From: Methanobrevibacter sp.
GTDB taxonomy: Archaea > Methanobacteriota > Methanobacteria > Methanobacteriales > Methanobacteriaceae
DNA: 64,000 nucleotides
Direction of reading: 5' to 3'
Assembly (NCBI RefSeq): GCF_017410345.1
Contig: NZ_JAFQQZ010000045.1
Location: forward strand, 62,001 to 126,000
Of this stretch, positions 62,960 to 64,000 are shown one piece after another (within the stretch, counting starts at the first letter, position 1; each line of letters starts with the position of its first letter). The notes beneath the pieces are model-generated. The model saw only the letters and a program-made list of their open reading frames with translations, made no database searches and had not been told where the DNA came from. Position numbers and translations under genes: made by a program.

Positions 62960-63790
62960 TTACAAACCCAACAGGATGCTGATTGGATCAAATCCAATCA
63001 TCTTAATAGCCATATAGATCAATATTACGGCAAATATCTGTTTCAATCTCTTTTCAGGCATCTTATAAACTAATTTTGCACCGATTGTTGCCATTGGAAC
63101 TGAAAACAATACAATGAGAACAAAGTTTACCAAACTTATATAGCCTAATGAATAGGGCATTGGGTTTACTCCCCATCCGGTATAGATATAAGAGATAAGT
63201 CCTCCAATGGCGGTAAGTGCAATGAAAACGGAAGATGTTCCAATAGCTTGAATCAAGCTGAAACCGAACAATATGCATAGGGCTGGAATTAGGAACACTC
63301 CTCCTCCAACACCTAGAAGACCGGAGATAATTCCTATTGAAAAACCTACAATGGCTGCATTCAGTATATTGAAATCCACCAATGCCTTCTCACCATCGGC
63401 TCTGGAACCGAATAGCATATCCATTGCCACAATGAACAATAGGCAGGCAAAGATCATCTGCAAGATTCTTGTAGGAACCACATTTGCAAGTAGTCCTCCG
63501 CAAAATCCTCCGATGATACCAAAGACAGCTAATCTTATAGCTGGCTTTACAATGGATTTATTCTTTTTCTGATGCTGATAAGCCCCTGATGAAGCGGTCG
63601 GTATGATAATTGCCAAGCTGGTTCCCAAAGACACCATCATAGCCAAAGATGGGTCCACTCCAACTGAAGTGAATAGGAAGAACTGCAAAGGAACCATAAG
63701 GAATCCTCCACCTACTCCAAGCAATCCTGATGCGAATCCTGCAAAGATTCCTATTAGAATCAAACCTATATAAAAGCCAATTGGAAACAT
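62960..63790 (-). CDS. TauE/SafE family sulfite/anion permease
   Basis: 276 aa, eight membrane helices in two repeats, each with a GLLGVGGG-type motif (ASGLLGVGGGFLMVPLQFFL; SGLLGVGGGVFLIPALCILF), the TSUP signature. Exports or imports sulfite, sulfonates or other organic anions. Complete; convergent with the YbjQ-like genes. SD not strong. Confidence 0.92.
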   Translation of the reverse strand: MFPIGFYIGLILIGIFAGFASGLLGVGGGFLMVPLQFFLFTSVGVDPSLAMMVSLGTSLAIIIPTASSGAYQHQKKNKSIVKPAIRLAVFGIIGGFCGGLLANVVPTRILQMIFACLLFIVAMDMLFGSRADGEKALVDFNILNAAIVGFSIGIISGLLGVGGGVFLIPALCILFGFSLIQAIGTSSVFIALTAIGGLISYIYTGWGVNPMPYSLGYISLVNFVLIVLFSVPMATIGAKLVYKMPEKRLKQIFAVILIYMAIKMIGFDPISILLGL

Positions 63791-63950
63791 AATTTCACTA
63801 AAAGAATTTAATTTATAAATGTTTTATATTAATACTTTCTAAAAACTTATATTTAAAATAAAATATAAATAGTTATTTAATTATATTATAAATAAAATTA
63901 AAAATTTAATTAGATTTTAATGTCTTAAAACAATTGATGAGGATGTCTTA

Positions 63951-64000
63951 TGAGTTTTAAAAACAATAAATACGTTCCATTTGGAATAATATTAATCATT
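63951..64000 (+). CDS. Membrane protein, N-terminus only (cut by right edge)
   Basis: ATG 63951 behind GAGGATGT. First 16 residues MSFKNNKYVPFGIILI lead into a hydrophobic stretch that continues past the window, so an N-terminal transmembrane or signal segment. Too short to name. Confidence 0.5.

Overview
The window reads as chromosomal DNA of a gut-type methanogen of the order Methanobacteriales, most likely Methanobrevibacter. The base composition is very AT-rich, with long A/T intergenic deserts. It carries heterodisulfide reductase hdrCB, a formylmethanofuran dehydrogenase-type polyferredoxin (fwdF), archaeal aRF1, archaeal CoaD, an archaeal SRP RNA, class III (archaeal) signal peptides and two secreted proteins with pseudomurein-binding repeats. 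Many starts sit behind a GAGGTG/GGTGAT Shine-Dalgarno (SD), as expected for the methanogen 16S tail.

Layout. 0-14 kb is mostly core metabolism and housekeeping: birA (cut by the left edge), an MJ0158-type PLP enzyme, fumarase beta subunit, a DUF2070 membrane protein, rqcH, a UPF0173 hydrolase, two pilin-like class III signal-peptide proteins, fwdF and coaD. 14-24 kb holds two large secreted transglutaminase-fold proteins (pseudomurein endoisopeptidase-like) that flank a CDF transporter, an aminotransferase and a radical SAM protein. 24-33.7 kb has tRNA-Ser, an acyltransferase, SRP RNA, a CBS protein, a phosphoesterase, DUF2096/DUF749, hdrCB, a MarR regulator, an ArcS/TGT-like protein and bacterial-type xseAB. 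33.7-56 kb is the accessory part: two voltage-sensor-like K+ channels bracketing a cluster of zinc-ribbon and PH/SHOCT-like proteins, a secreted Ada-like zinc protein, a UvrD helicase-nuclease paired with a DUF2779 nuclease, a RelE-like toxin, three SseB-family paralogues, four PsbP/DcrB-like paralogues (one secreted), rubrerythrin, a tannase-like secreted esterase and a candidate non-coding RNA. 56-64 kb returns to core genes: DUF655, aRF1, a PAP2-like protein, pyrH, tatD, DUF2116, two YbjQ-type proteins and a TauE/SafE permease.

The most unusual signals are: (i) three genes whose only sensible start is a non-AUG ATN codon (ATT twice, ATA once), two of them the pseudomurein-active proteins, which also share a 16-nt promoter core; (ii) the K+ channel / zinc-ribbon / PH-SHOCT neighbourhood, one of whose promoters shares a 20-nt element with a secreted protein gene 8 kb away; (iii) the helicase-nuclease plus DUF2779 pair; (iv) a long acidic N-terminal extension on HdrC with a structured leader; (v) a riboswitch-like or small-RNA element near 55.9-56.04 kb. 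All functions are inferred from sequence recognition; no database search was run.
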